A stretch of DNA of 64,000 nt from Chloroflexota bacterium (GTDB taxonomy: Bacteria > Chloroflexota > Dehalococcoidia > JACPQD01), in the NCBI GenBank assembly GCA_016190665.1, contig JACPQD010000044.1, positions 1-64,000 of the forward strand, written 5' to 3'. How positions within the stretch are numbered: the first letter of the stretch is position 1; each line of letters begins with the position of its first letter. Under the pieces are notes generated by a model that worked only from the letters and a program-made list of their open reading frames with translations, ran no database searches and was not told the DNA's origin. Below, piece after piece: positions 1 to 7,932 of the stretch. A program made the position numbers and the translations under genes.

Positions 1-202
1 CTATCGGGCCTCCCCGTCCCTTGCCGGGTTACCCCACCACGCCGGCCTTGTATCCGGTTTCTGTTCGTCGAGTCCGAGTTTCGCCTCCGGCTTCCTTCAG
101 ATTCCGCCTCGCGGCGGACACCCTTGCCTTCGGCTGGCGGTTCCGGTCATCTCGGCCCGCAAAGGTCTTTCACCTCCTGGTTACATGACATGCCTGGCGC
201 AC
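1..202 (-). mobile_element. 5' part of a group II intron (domain I), truncated by window edge
   Basis: Read on the minus strand, this stretch begins with GTGCGCC at 202, matching the GUGYG 5' boundary of group II introns. It continues with blocks I recognise from bacterial group II ribozymes: an AACCAGGAGGTGAAAG segment, GGAACCGCCAGCCGAAGGC, and AATCTGAAGGAAGCCGGAGG. No reverse-transcriptase reading frame falls inside the window; it would lie beyond position 1. The 5' exon (bases 203 upward) holds a perfect 9-bp hairpin followed by TACCGGTTTT directly before the intron. That matches the habit of class C introns of inserting just after terminator-like stem-loops. Identification as a group II intron is firm; the class is inferred. 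Confidence 0.85.
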
Positions 203-212
203 AAAACCGGTA

Positions 213-234
213 GGACAGACTTTCCAGTCTGTCC
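213..234. repeat. Perfect 9-bp inverted repeat beside the intron insertion site
   Basis: GGACAGACT and AGTCTGTCC flank a TTCC loop. On the minus strand the hairpin is followed by ten bases ending in TTTT and then the intron boundary, so it reads like an intrinsic terminator used as an intron target. Confidence 0.7.
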
Positions 235-307
235 ACCCCTGGGTGTCCAGGTGTTGCCGGCAAGCAGCCAGGCCCGCCTGAAGCGGGAGAAAAGGAGGCG
301 CAAACCC

Positions 308-751
308 ATGAGCAGGACCTACACGAAGGTGGCCGTGGTTTCCCTCGTTCTTATCGCTCTTTTCCTGGTCCGTGTGGCGCCCTCGCTGGCCGACCTGAGC
401 TTTGAACAGGGATTGACCGATTGGACGGTCCAACTGACACACGATCCATGGCCCAACACGCAACATGAGCATACGGCGCAAGTAGTTACTGATCGTTCCT
501 CGCAGAGCCTGGGAGCAACGGTAGACGCGTTTCTCGCCTCCGGGGCGATCAGCAACGCCGGGGTTGCCTCTTCCCTCGTCAGTAAGATAGACGCCGCCCG
601 GGCAGCCATGGAACGAGCGAACATCAATGCGGCGCGCGGCCAGCTACAGGCCTTCATCAATCAGGTGGAAGCTCAGCGAGGGAAGTCCATCACCGGCGCC
701 GCCGCCGACCAACTCATCGCTGACGCGCAGTGGATAATAGCGCACCTGTAA
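308..751 (+). CDS. Secreted FIMAH-domain protein
   Basis: The protein has 147 residues. ATG 308 is chosen because AAAGGAGG precedes it and a typical signal peptide follows (charged start, hydrophobic residues 7-22, cleavage probably after SLA). After it comes a short segment starting [10 protein letters not shown], which resembles the first strand of secreted jelly-roll domains. The last ~75 residues match the FIMAH domain: [17 protein letters not shown], then [11 protein letters not shown] and a closing helix ending in AHL. FIMAH domains usually sit at the C-terminus of much longer extracellular enzymes. Here nothing large precedes it, so this is either a small adaptor-like secreted protein or the remnant of a larger gene after internal loss. 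No catalytic motif is visible. Confidence 0.75.
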   Translation: MSRTYTKVAVVSLVLIALFLVRVAPSLADLSFEQGLTDWTVQLTHDPWPNTQHEHTAQVVTDRSSQSLGATVDAFLASGAISNAGVASSLVSKIDAARAAMERANINAARGQLQAFINQVEAQRGKSITGAAADQLIADAQWIIAHL

Positions 752-845
752 GGGCTCATCGTTATCGGCCCGGTTAGGAGCGTCCTATCTGGCCGGGGCG
801 GCGAAGCCTCTTCAACGAGAGTCTTGGGACATCCAGGATAGCACT

Positions 846-880
846 GGGGGCCTGCGGCAGAGGCGCAGGCCCCCCTTTTT
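846..880 (+). terminator. Rho-independent terminator
   Basis: GGGGGCCTGCG pairs with CGCAGGCCCCC across a 6-nt loop and is followed by TTTTT. It lies about 95 bases after the FIMAH gene and isolates it from the selenoprotein gene. Confidence 0.85.
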
Positions 881-930
881 GCCTCCGTTGCACAATTCCC
901 CGGCCTGAGTTATCATGGGCGCAGTCCCTA

Positions 931-987
931 CAGCTATCAGCAATGAGCAGTCAGCCCCCGCCCCCCTGATAGCTGAAGGCTGAAAGG
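931..987. repeat. CAGCTATCAGC-type intergenic repeat cassette
   Basis: It contains CAGCTATCAGC and GAGCAGTCAGC, then CTGATAGCTGAAGGCTGAAAGG, forming an interrupted inverted repeat. The same words recur at 9735-9780 and 9981-10024. Confidence 0.55.
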
Positions 988-1010
988 TCAGATTGCTCAA
1001 GGAGGAAATC

Positions 1011-2729
1011 ATGTCGGAACCAGTGTATGAAGTCGCATGGCCGCTGGGGAAACTAGCCTATGAGACGGTATCATTGGCCAACCCGGCGGCGGATCTCAGC
1101 GGGAAGACGGTCTGCGAGCTCTGGGACCGGCTCTTCCGCGGCGACGAGATGTTCCAGGGGGTCCGCGAGGCGCTTTCCAGGAAGTATCCGGGTATCAAGT
1201 TCGTCGATTCCACCAATTTCGGCGATACCGTGGGGCTCAAGCGACAAGAGGTGATTGCCGCGCTCCCCGAGAAGCTGCGCGGCCTGGGGTGCAACGCGGT
1301 CATCTCCGCGGTGGGCGCCTGAGGCGCCTGCACGCCCGCCGTGGTGCGGGCGGCCGCCGCGGCCGAGAAGGCCGGCGTGCGCAGCGTGTCCATCGTCTCC
1401 GAAGGCTTCATCAGGCAGGCCCACGCCATTGCCCAGGCCCTCGGGCTGCAAGACCTGGCCATCGCCGAGTACCCCGGCGTTCCCATGGTCGACAGCAAAG
1501 AGGTCCTCCAGAAGAAGGTGTCGGAGACGCTCGTCAAGGAAGTCATCGCCGGGCTGACCAAGCAGGCTTCGATAGCAGTGAAACCGGACGAACCGGGGCG
1601 GAAGGATATCGTCTTCAGGGGCGCCCTGGATGAGGTCCACGAGTTCTTCTACAACAATATGTGGACGGAAGGGCTGCCCATTGTTCCGCCCACCGTCGAC
1701 CGGGTGGAGAAGTTCTTGCGCTTCACCGACCGTTCCCCGGATGAAATCATCGGCGTCCTGCTTCCCGAGAATCGCGAGGCCACCGTCTGGAACGTGGCGG
1801 TCAACGGCGTCATGGCCGGTTGCCGGCCGGAGTACATGCCGGTACTGCTGGCGATAGTCGACTGCATCTCCGCCCCGGAATGGCTGGTCGAGGATGCCGG
1901 CAGCACCCCCGGCTGGGAGCCGCTTATCATTCTGAACGGCCCCATCATGAAGCAACTGGACTTCAACTACGGCGCCTCGGTCATGCGCGTGGGCCGGCAA
2001 GCCAACACCTCCATCGGGCGCTTCCTGAGACTCTATCTGAGGAACGTGGCCGGGCTGCGCATACCGCCCGGCGCCACGGACAAGGGCAGCATCGCCTACA
2101 CCTTCAACGTCGTCCTCTGCGAGAACGAGGATGCCGTCGCCGAGATGGGCTGGCAGCCCTTTAGCGTCGACCGCGGCTTCAAGGCGGGCGACAACGTGGT
2201 CACCGTGCAAAGCTGCGTCAATATCAGCCCGCCGACCTACAGCGGCGGACACGCCGCGGAAGCCCACATGGAGACCCTCGCCGATCTCATCGGGCGGCGC
2301 TCCATGTCCTACTGGACCGCCGTCGCCGCGAACAACGGGCGGTCCTACCCCCTGTTCGTTCTCGGACCGAGCATCGCTGCCGTCATCGCCCGAGACGGCT
2401 GGTCGAAAGACAGGATTCGCCAGTACCTGTACGATAACGTGCGGGCTGAGGCGGGCTATCTGGAGAAGCTCTCCTGGCAGAGCGGCCAGACGGACTTCAG
2501 CTTCTGCAACTGCGTCGAAGACGGCAAAGTATCCCAGGACTTCTGCCAGTCCGACGACCCCAGGCGCATGATACCCGTCTTCCTGAAGCCCGAGTGGATC
2601 GAGATCGTCGTCAGCGGCGACCCCGGCCGGAACCAGAGCAAAGGGTACATGCAGAACCAGAAGCAGGGCGTGCCCGTCTCGCGCAAGATACAGTTGCCCG
2701 CGAACTGGGAACATACTGAACATGGATAA
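1011..2729 (+). CDS. UGSC-family selenoprotein (diverged paralogue, UGAC motif), TGA read as Sec104
   Basis: Reading through the TGA at 1320-1322 gives a 572-residue protein, started at ATG 1011 behind AAGGAGG. The N-terminal part (about 1-165) carries the family motif as U-G-A-C-T right after SAVGA. The C-terminal part (about 205-572) contains WTEGLPIVPPT and NGVMAGCRPEYMP. These align with the three paralogues at 18.3-23.8 kb, which have WTDGLPIVPPT and NAVMAGC at equivalent places. The frame is open on both sides of the TGA and conserved residues continue across it, so this is selenocysteine insertion and not a broken gene. The UGSC family is a known selenoprotein family of unknown biochemical role. 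The U-G-x-C arrangement resembles a redox selenenylsulfide motif, but function is inferred only. It stands alone between a terminator and the iron block. Confidence 0.85.
1320..1352 (+). promoter_or_regulatory. Selenocysteine codon with candidate bacterial SECIS hairpin
   Basis: UGA (1320-1322) is followed after 10 bases by a 7-bp GC stem (1333-1339 with 1346-1352) closing the loop CGTGGT. A G sits at the second loop position, 19 bases after the UGA. Bacterial SECIS elements are expected to have a G in the first two loop positions at about this distance. Confidence 0.6.
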
Positions 2730-2856
2730 ACAGGATGTACAGGACTGAAATAATAAAGATATCTTGTCTATCCGGTGCACCCATGTGAATAATCCCCTAA
2801 CCTATCCTCTACATCCATATGAATAATCTCCCTCCCGGATTACCGCATTTTACCTC

Positions 2857-2884
2857 TTGACAACCCTTCGACCAGTGTTATAAT
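2857..2884 (+). promoter_or_regulatory. Sigma-70-type promoter of the iron operon
   Basis: TTGACA (2857-2862), a 16-base spacer, and a perfect TATAAT (2879-2884). Transcription would start near 2891, just before the Fur-like box, and run into the feo genes. Confidence 0.8.
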
Positions 2885-2896
2885 GATATATGCACA

Positions 2897-2911
2897 TGAT
2901 AATCATTTGCA
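2897..2911 (+). promoter_or_regulatory. Fur-like operator overlapping the feo transcription start
   Basis: TGATAATCATTTGCA matches the 7-1-7 Fur consensus TGATAATNATTATCA at 12 of 14 defined positions, with the left half perfect. Its place just after the predicted +1 suits iron-dependent repression. The nearby DtxR-like regulator (10037-10702) could be the actual binder; the sequence does not decide. Confidence 0.55.
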
Positions 2912-3010
2912 ATAATATGGCTGGGGCAGGAACATAAGGAGAGCCAGGGCCTATCCCCTCTCTCCTCCTTTTGTGGGCAGTTTATTGCAAATGCGTCGCA
3001 TTAGCTTGAA

Positions 3011-3222
3011 TTGGGGCAGGTATTACATGTTTTCACGGGCGGGGGCCGCCGCGCCAGACGCCTCTCCGTCGGGGTCAGAGACGACCCCGATTATCGGGCC
3101 AAGAGGTGCAGGGCTGGCGCCAGGAAGGCGCCTCGGCGGCTCCTTCCGTCGAGGAAGCGGCCGCCACGAGGGGAGCCCCGCAGGCCCACACCGCTATCGG
3201 CACGGGCATGATACGGCGATGA
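3011..3222 (+). pseudogene. Possible frameshifted FeoA-like gene upstream of feoB
   Basis: The segment starts with MGQVLHVFTGGGRRARRLSV in one frame, which resembles the middle of FeoA. It ends in another frame with TAIGTGMIRR and a TGA overlapping the feoB start as ATGA, which resembles the usual FeoA C-terminus and a coupled junction. The stretch between has no convincing FeoA match in any frame, so it looks frameshifted or degraded. Alternatively it is an upstream extension of FeoB: that frame is open back to 2973, but the encoded residues are low-complexity. Low confidence. Confidence 0.3.
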
Positions 3223-5156
3223 CCCAAGAGGCAGCAACACGCCTTCTCCTGGTGGGCAACCCCAACGTGGGCAAGAGCGTCATATTTTCCTCCCTCAGCG
3301 GACAATACGTGACGGTATCCAACTACCCGGGGACCACCGTGGAGGTCACCAGAGGTTACGACGGCGGTGGCCGGGAGATCGTCGATACGCCCGGGGTCAA
3401 CAGCTTGATCCCCCGTTCCGAGGACGAGCGCGTGGCCCGCGATATCCTCCTCGAGGATGGAAAGCGCGTGATCGTCCAGGTGGCCGACGCCAAGAATCTC
3501 CGCCGCGCCCTCATGCTCAGCTCCCAACTGGCGGAAACAGGCCTTCCCTTCGTGCTCGATGTCAATATGCAGGACGAAGCCGGGCAGGCCGGCATCGCCG
3601 TGGACTCGGCCAGGCTTTCCGGCATCTTGGGCGTGCCTGTAGTGGAGACAGTCGCCGTGCAGCGCCAGGGGCTGCAGCAGCTCAGGGAAAGCCTCGACCG
3701 CGCGGCGCCCTCCCGCTTCGAGGTGAGGTATGACGCTCATATACGCCAGGCGGTCTCCAAGGTGGAAACCTTGCTCCCACCGCTTCCCGTCTCCCGCCGG
3801 GGCGCCGCTCTAATGCTCCTGGCCGGCGATGAAGACCTCAAGACCTGGCTGGAGCCGATAGCGGGCCCTGCTGTCCTCGCCGAAATCGAGGCGATCAAGC
3901 AGGACCTGCAAGCCAGGTACAGCGAGCCGGTAAGCTATATCATCAGCAAGCAGCGGGCTGAGGCCGTGGAGCGAGCGGTGAGAGAAGTGTCCCTCGCCAG
4001 GCGTGTCCGGGCCAGCTCCGTCAGCGAAAAGCTGGGCCGCTGGAGCATGCACCCGGTGTACGGTACACCGGTCCTTCTGTCCGTCCTGTTGTTCCTATAC
4101 TTCTTCGTCGGCAAGCTGGGGGCCGGCATATCGGTGGACTTCCTGGAGTCGGTGGTCTTCGAGGAATACCTCAGTCCCTGGGCCGCGCAATTCTTCGATC
4201 TGATCCCTATCCCCTTGCTGCAAGACCTCTTCGTGGGGAAATATGGGCTGATTACCGTGGGATTGACCTACGCGATCGCCATCGTGTTGCCCATCATGAC
4301 TTTCTTCTTCCTTGCCTTCGGCGTGCTGGAGGACACCGGCTACCTTCCCCGCCTGGCCGTGATGGCCAACAAGCTCTTCAAGGTGATGGGACTGAGCGGC
4401 AAGGCCGTGCTGCCCATGGTCCTGGGCCTGGGCTGCGCCACCATGGCCACCTTGACCACGCGCATCCTCGAATCGCGCCGGGAAAGGGTCATCGCCACGC
4501 TCCTGCTGGCGCTGGGCGTGCCTTGTTCGGCGCAACTGGCGGTCATCCTGGCCATGCTCAGCGCCCTCTCCGCCAAAGCAGCGGTTATCTTCGTCCTGGT
4601 GATCGCCTCCCAACTCCTGCTGGTGGGCTTCCTGGCCTCCCGGCTCATGCCGGGACAGCCCTCCGACTTCATAGTGGAGATACCGCCCTTCCGCATCCCT
4701 CATCTTTCGAATATCCTTATGAAGACCCGTTTTCGGGTAGAGTGGTTTCTGAAGGAGGCGGTGCCCCTCTTCCTGCTCGGGACTTTGATTCTCTTCACTA
4801 TCGACAAGATAGGCGTTTTGCTTGCGCTGCAGAGGTTGGCCAGCCCGGTGGTGGAAACCTGGCTCGGCCTGCCCGCGGACGCCACCGGCTCCTTCATCCT
4901 GGGCTTCCTGCGCCGCGACTACGGCGCTGCCGGCCTGTTCCGTCTGGCGGAGGAGGGGCTGATGGATGGTACCCAGACGCTCGTGAGCCTGGTGGTGATG
5001 ACTCTCTTCGTGCCCTGCATCGCCAACTTCTTCGTCATGATCAAGGAGCGCGGGCTGCGCGCCGCCATATACATCGTAGCTTTCATCTTCCCCTTCGCCG
5101 TTCTGGTGGGGGGAACTGTGAACCTTGTATTGAAGGGAGTAGGGTGGAGAGAGTAG
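3219..5156 (+). CDS. feoB: Ferrous iron transporter FeoB
   Basis: A 645-residue inner-membrane Fe(II) importer. The N-terminal GTPase shows G1 GNPNVGKS (13-20), G2 NYPGTT, G3 DTPG and G4 NMQD. The membrane part carries the two gate regions, including LGLGCATMATLTTR and GVPCSAQLA, plus FLRRDYGAAGL, all typical of FeoB. ATG 3219 is chosen because the preceding in-frame residues are low-complexity and because this ATG overlaps the stop of a possible FeoA remnant. It is the first clear gene of the iron block behind the 2857 promoter and Fur-like box. A high-affinity Fe(II) uptake role fits the FTR1 and ABC genes downstream. Confidence 0.93.
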   Translation: MTQEAATRLLLVGNPNVGKSVIFSSLSGQYVTVSNYPGTTVEVTRGYDGGGREIVDTPGVNSLIPRSEDERVARDILLEDGKRVIVQVADAKNLRRALMLSSQLAETGLPFVLDVNMQDEAGQAGIAVDSARLSGILGVPVVETVAVQRQGLQQLRESLDRAAPSRFEVRYDAHIRQAVSKVETLLPPLPVSRRGAALMLLAGDEDLKTWLEPIAGPAVLAEIEAIKQDLQARYSEPVSYIISKQRAEAVERAVREVSLARRVRASSVSEKLGRWSMHPVYGTPVLLSVLLFLYFFVGKLGAGISVDFLESVVFEEYLSPWAAQFFDLIPIPLLQDLFVGKYGLITVGLTYAIAIVLPIMTFFFLAFGVLEDTGYLPRLAVMANKLFKVMGLSGKAVLPMVLGLGCATMATLTTRILESRRERVIATLLLALGVPCSAQLAVILAMLSALSAKAAVIFVLVIASQLLLVGFLASRLMPGQPSDFIVEIPPFRIPHLSNILMKTRFRVEWFLKEAVPLFLLGTLILFTIDKIGVLLALQRLASPVVETWLGLPADATGSFILGFLRRDYGAAGLFRLAEEGLMDGTQTLVSLVVMTLFVPCIANFFVMIKERGLRAAIYIVAFIFPFAVLVGGTVNLVLKGVGWRE

Positions 5157-5172
5157 GGGGGAGGGCCCTTCT

Positions 5173-5199
5173 CCTTCCTCCCTACTCCCTACTCCCTTA
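5173..5199. repeat. CCCTACTCCCTACTCCC intergenic repeat
   Basis: A tandem ACTCCCT motif fills most of the short gap between feoB and the FTR1 gene. A related copy lies at about 48175-48210. Confidence 0.5.
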
Positions 5200-5223
5200 A
5201 CCCTAGTTCACGGAGGAGGAGAC

Positions 5224-6492
5224 ATGGTAGAGGCAATGGTGGTTACACTCAGGGAGGGTATCGAGGCGGCCCTTATTCTAGGCATAATCCTCGCCTACCT
5301 GGGGAAGGCGGGCCGCTCCCATCTCAAGCGATGGGTGTACGGGGGACTGGGGCTAGCTGTGCTGGGCAGCGTCGCCCTGGCGGCCGTCATTCAGGCGATC
5401 GCCTTCGATTCGGAGGTCCTGGAAGGACCCTTCATGCTGGTGGCCGCCCTCTTCGTGGGCAGCATGGTAGTGTGGATGTGGCGCACCTCGGGCAACGTGC
5501 GCGGCGAGATCGAGGGTAGGCTGGACACGGTGGTGAGCGCTCCAACCGCAGGCGGTGGATGGCCCTTGTTGGTGCTCACCTTCTTCCTGATCCTGCGGGA
5601 AGGCGCAGAGACAGTCATCTTCGTCGCCGCCCTCGCCGCCGGGCAGTCTCCCGTGCTGGCCCTGGCCGGCGCCCTCATGGGGCTCGGTCTGGCCGTCCTC
5701 TTTGGCTGGCTGCTCCTGCGGGGGAGTATGAGGGTGGACCTGAAGCGCTTCTTCACCGTCACCTCCGTCGTCCTTCTGGCCCTGGTGGTGAAGCTCATCG
5801 CTGGCGCCCTCCATGAGATGGCAGAGCAGGAATGGGTCCCCATGACGAGGGATGTGATGAATTTCCTGGGCTATTTCGTCCGGGACGACTCCTCCTTGCT
5901 GATACTGCTCGCCCTGCTGGTACTCCCGGTCCTGGTTATCCTGCTGGACTGGCGGCGAGCGGGTCCGGCGCAGGCTGAAGGAGAGAGCGCCGCAGAGCGC
6001 CGCAAGCGCCTGGCAGCGGCCCAACATGACCGCAACGCCCGCGTGGCGCTTCTGGCTGCCACCCTGGCCATCGTGCTTGGCATGAGCGCTGTCTCGCTGG
6101 CCAGCAGCAAACCGGTGGACCCTAGGCCGGAGCCGGTGCAGGTCTCCGGCGATACCGTGCGACTATCCCTGGCCGAGATGGAGGAGGATACCCTCCACAA
6201 GTTCGTCGTCACCATAAAGGGGACCGACGTCCGCTTCCTGGCGGTGAAGCTGAAGGATGGTTACGTGGCCGCTGCCCTGGATGCCTGCAATATCTGCGGG
6301 CCGGTGGGCTTCATGCAAGAGGGGGAGAACGCCATCTGCAAGAATTGCCAGGCGCCCATCGCCATGAACACCCTTCACCTTGGGGGCGGCTGCAACCCCA
6401 TCCCTTTGGCTTCCACGCGAGAGGGCGATAGTCTGGTCATCCCGTTGAAGGCCCTGGAGGCGGGGCAGCCTATCTTCGGCAAAGGGAATTAG
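5224..6492 (+). CDS. FTR1-family iron permease fused to a DUF2318 Fe-S domain
   Basis: A 422-residue membrane protein. Residues 10-14 are REGIE and about 124-128 REGAE, the paired iron-binding motifs of FTR1 permeases, set among seven or so membrane segments. From about residue 310 it becomes the soluble DUF2318 domain with CNICG, CKNCQ and GGGCNP. In the known Campylobacter Cj1658-Cj1665 type iron system, FTR1, a DUF2318 protein, two FtsX-like permeases and an ATPase are encoded together. Here the first two are fused and the next three genes follow in order, while no P19-like periplasmic copper protein is present. A GGAGGAGG site precedes ATG 5224. Role: iron uptake, probably of Fe(III)/Fe(II) outside the membrane. 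Confidence 0.9.
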   Translation: MVEAMVVTLREGIEAALILGIILAYLGKAGRSHLKRWVYGGLGLAVLGSVALAAVIQAIAFDSEVLEGPFMLVAALFVGSMVVWMWRTSGNVRGEIEGRLDTVVSAPTAGGGWPLLVLTFFLILREGAETVIFVAALAAGQSPVLALAGALMGLGLAVLFGWLLLRGSMRVDLKRFFTVTSVVLLALVVKLIAGALHEMAEQEWVPMTRDVMNFLGYFVRDDSSLLILLALLVLPVLVILLDWRRAGPAQAEGESAAERRKRLAAAQHDRNARVALLAATLAIVLGMSAVSLASSKPVDPRPEPVQVSGDTVRLSLAEMEEDTLHKFVVTIKGTDVRFLAVKLKDGYVAAALDACNICGPVGFMQEGENAICKNCQAPIAMNTLHLGGGCNPIPLASTREGDSLVIPLKALEAGQPIFGKGN

Positions 6493-6625
6493 ATTGAGCT
6501 AGAATACTGCAAATGTCAAATACTGCCAGTACTACCAATACTGCAAACAACCATGAAATGTTCGATTAGCGGTACGGGTTGTTTCAGCCGGGCAAACTAA
6601 CTTCAGCAACGGGAGCTAACGTAGA

Positions 6626-7930
6626 GTGTTCTGGCGAATCGTGGGGCAGACCTTCCGCCGGCGCCGGGGGAAAACGGCCATAGTCCTTCTGGCCGTAACG
6701 CTGGGCGCGGCGCTGACCACCGCCCTGCTCAGCATATCGGTGGATGTCACCGACAGGCTGAGCCGCGAGATGCGGGCCTATGGCGCCAACATCCTCGTCG
6801 CCCCCCGCGAAGGAAAGGAGGCCCTGGGGTACGCCCCCCAAGCCTATCTGGACGAAGATGACCTGAAGGCCATCAAGACCATCTTCTGGCGCAACAACAT
6901 CGTCGGCTTCGCCCCTTACCTGAGCACGGTGGCCACGATGGGGGACGGCGTCACCGCTGCCCTCACGGGCGTCTGGTTCGATAAGGAGATAGCCTTGCCG
7001 GCGGGGACCACGGTGACCACCGGTGTGGGGCAAGTTGAGAGGCTGACGGGCACATCCTTCAAAGTTGGAGTGAAAGGCATCGCCCCCTGGTGGCGGGTCA
7101 GAGGGGACTGGGCCGTCGATACCAACGAAGAGGGCGTGATGGTGGGAAACAGCCTGGCGCGGCGCCTCCGGGTCGCCCCGGGCGACCGGCTGCCCGTCCG
7201 CGTGGGCGAGGCCAGCCGGGAATTCGTGGTGAGGGGGATCGTGACTACGGGCGGCCTCGAGGAAGGGCAGGTTTTCGCTCCTCTGTCAGCCGTTCAACAA
7301 CTGCTGGGCGTGGAGAGGGCCGTGGACCGCGTGCTGGTGAGCGCCCTGGTGGAGCCCAGGGAGAAGCTGCCCGCTGACATCCGGAACAAACGCCCCGAGG
7401 AGATGACCCCTAAAGAGTATGAGAAGTGGTATTGCTCCCCCATCATAGAATCTGTCCTGGTCCAGTTGCAGGAGGCCCTTCCTGGCGCCGAGGCAAAGGC
7501 AATCCGCCAGGTGTCGGAGGCGGAGGGCGCCTTCGCCTCCAAGATTCAGCTCATGGTCCTCCTGGTGACCGGCGTGGCCCTGGGCGCTTCCTCCGTCGGG
7601 GTCATGACGACGCTGACGGCGGCGGTCATTGAGCGCCGCCCTGAGATCGGACTGATGAAGGCCCTGGGCGCGGACAACGGCCAGGTGGCCCTCATCTTTC
7701 TCACCGAGGCCGGCGTGCTGGGACTGGGCGGCGGGGCGGCGGGCTACCTCATCGGCTGGGCCCTGGCCCATGTGATATCCAGCGGCGTCTTTCGCTCGCC
7801 GGTCGCCCCCAGCAGCGCCATCCTGGCCCTGGCCTTGACGCTGGGCATGGGGGTAGCGTTAGCGGGGAGCATACTGCCAGTGCGGCGGGCGCTCGCCGTG
7901 CAGCCAGTGGAGCTATTGCGGGGTCGTTAA
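6626..7930 (+). CDS. FtsX/MacB-type ABC permease, first of a pair
   Basis: A 434-residue permease started at GTG 6626 with GGGAGC upstream. It has one N-terminal membrane helix (VILLAVTLGAALTTALL region), a large extracytoplasmic MacB-like periplasmic core domain (about 40-300), and three C-terminal helices containing ERRPEIGLMKALGA, the FtsX-domain signature. It ends with an RRALAVQPVELLRG tail like that of MacB. It lies 2 bases before the next permease and in one operon with FTR1. In the comparable Campylobacter system these permeases are needed for iron acquisition, but the transported species is not known. A general lipoprotein- or peptide-export role cannot be excluded from sequence alone. 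Confidence 0.85.
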   Translation: MFWRIVGQTFRRRRGKTAIVLLAVTLGAALTTALLSISVDVTDRLSREMRAYGANILVAPREGKEALGYAPQAYLDEDDLKAIKTIFWRNNIVGFAPYLSTVATMGDGVTAALTGVWFDKEIALPAGTTVTTGVGQVERLTGTSFKVGVKGIAPWWRVRGDWAVDTNEEGVMVGNSLARRLRVAPGDRLPVRVGEASREFVVRGIVTTGGLEEGQVFAPLSAVQQLLGVERAVDRVLVSALVEPREKLPADIRNKRPEEMTPKEYEKWYCSPIIESVLVQLQEALPGAEAKAIRQVSEAEGAFASKIQLMVLLVTGVALGASSVGVMTTLTAAVIERRPEIGLMKALGADNGQVALIFLTEAGVLGLGGGAAGYLIGWALAHVISSGVFRSPVAPSSAILALALTLGMGVALAGSILPVRRALAVQPVELLRGR

Positions 7931-7932
7931 GT

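Noticed and set aside
1320-1322. TGA as a true stop or sequencing error
   Set aside because: The same codon of the motif is TGA in all four paralogues, the frames continue with conserved residues, and hairpins follow at SECIS distance.
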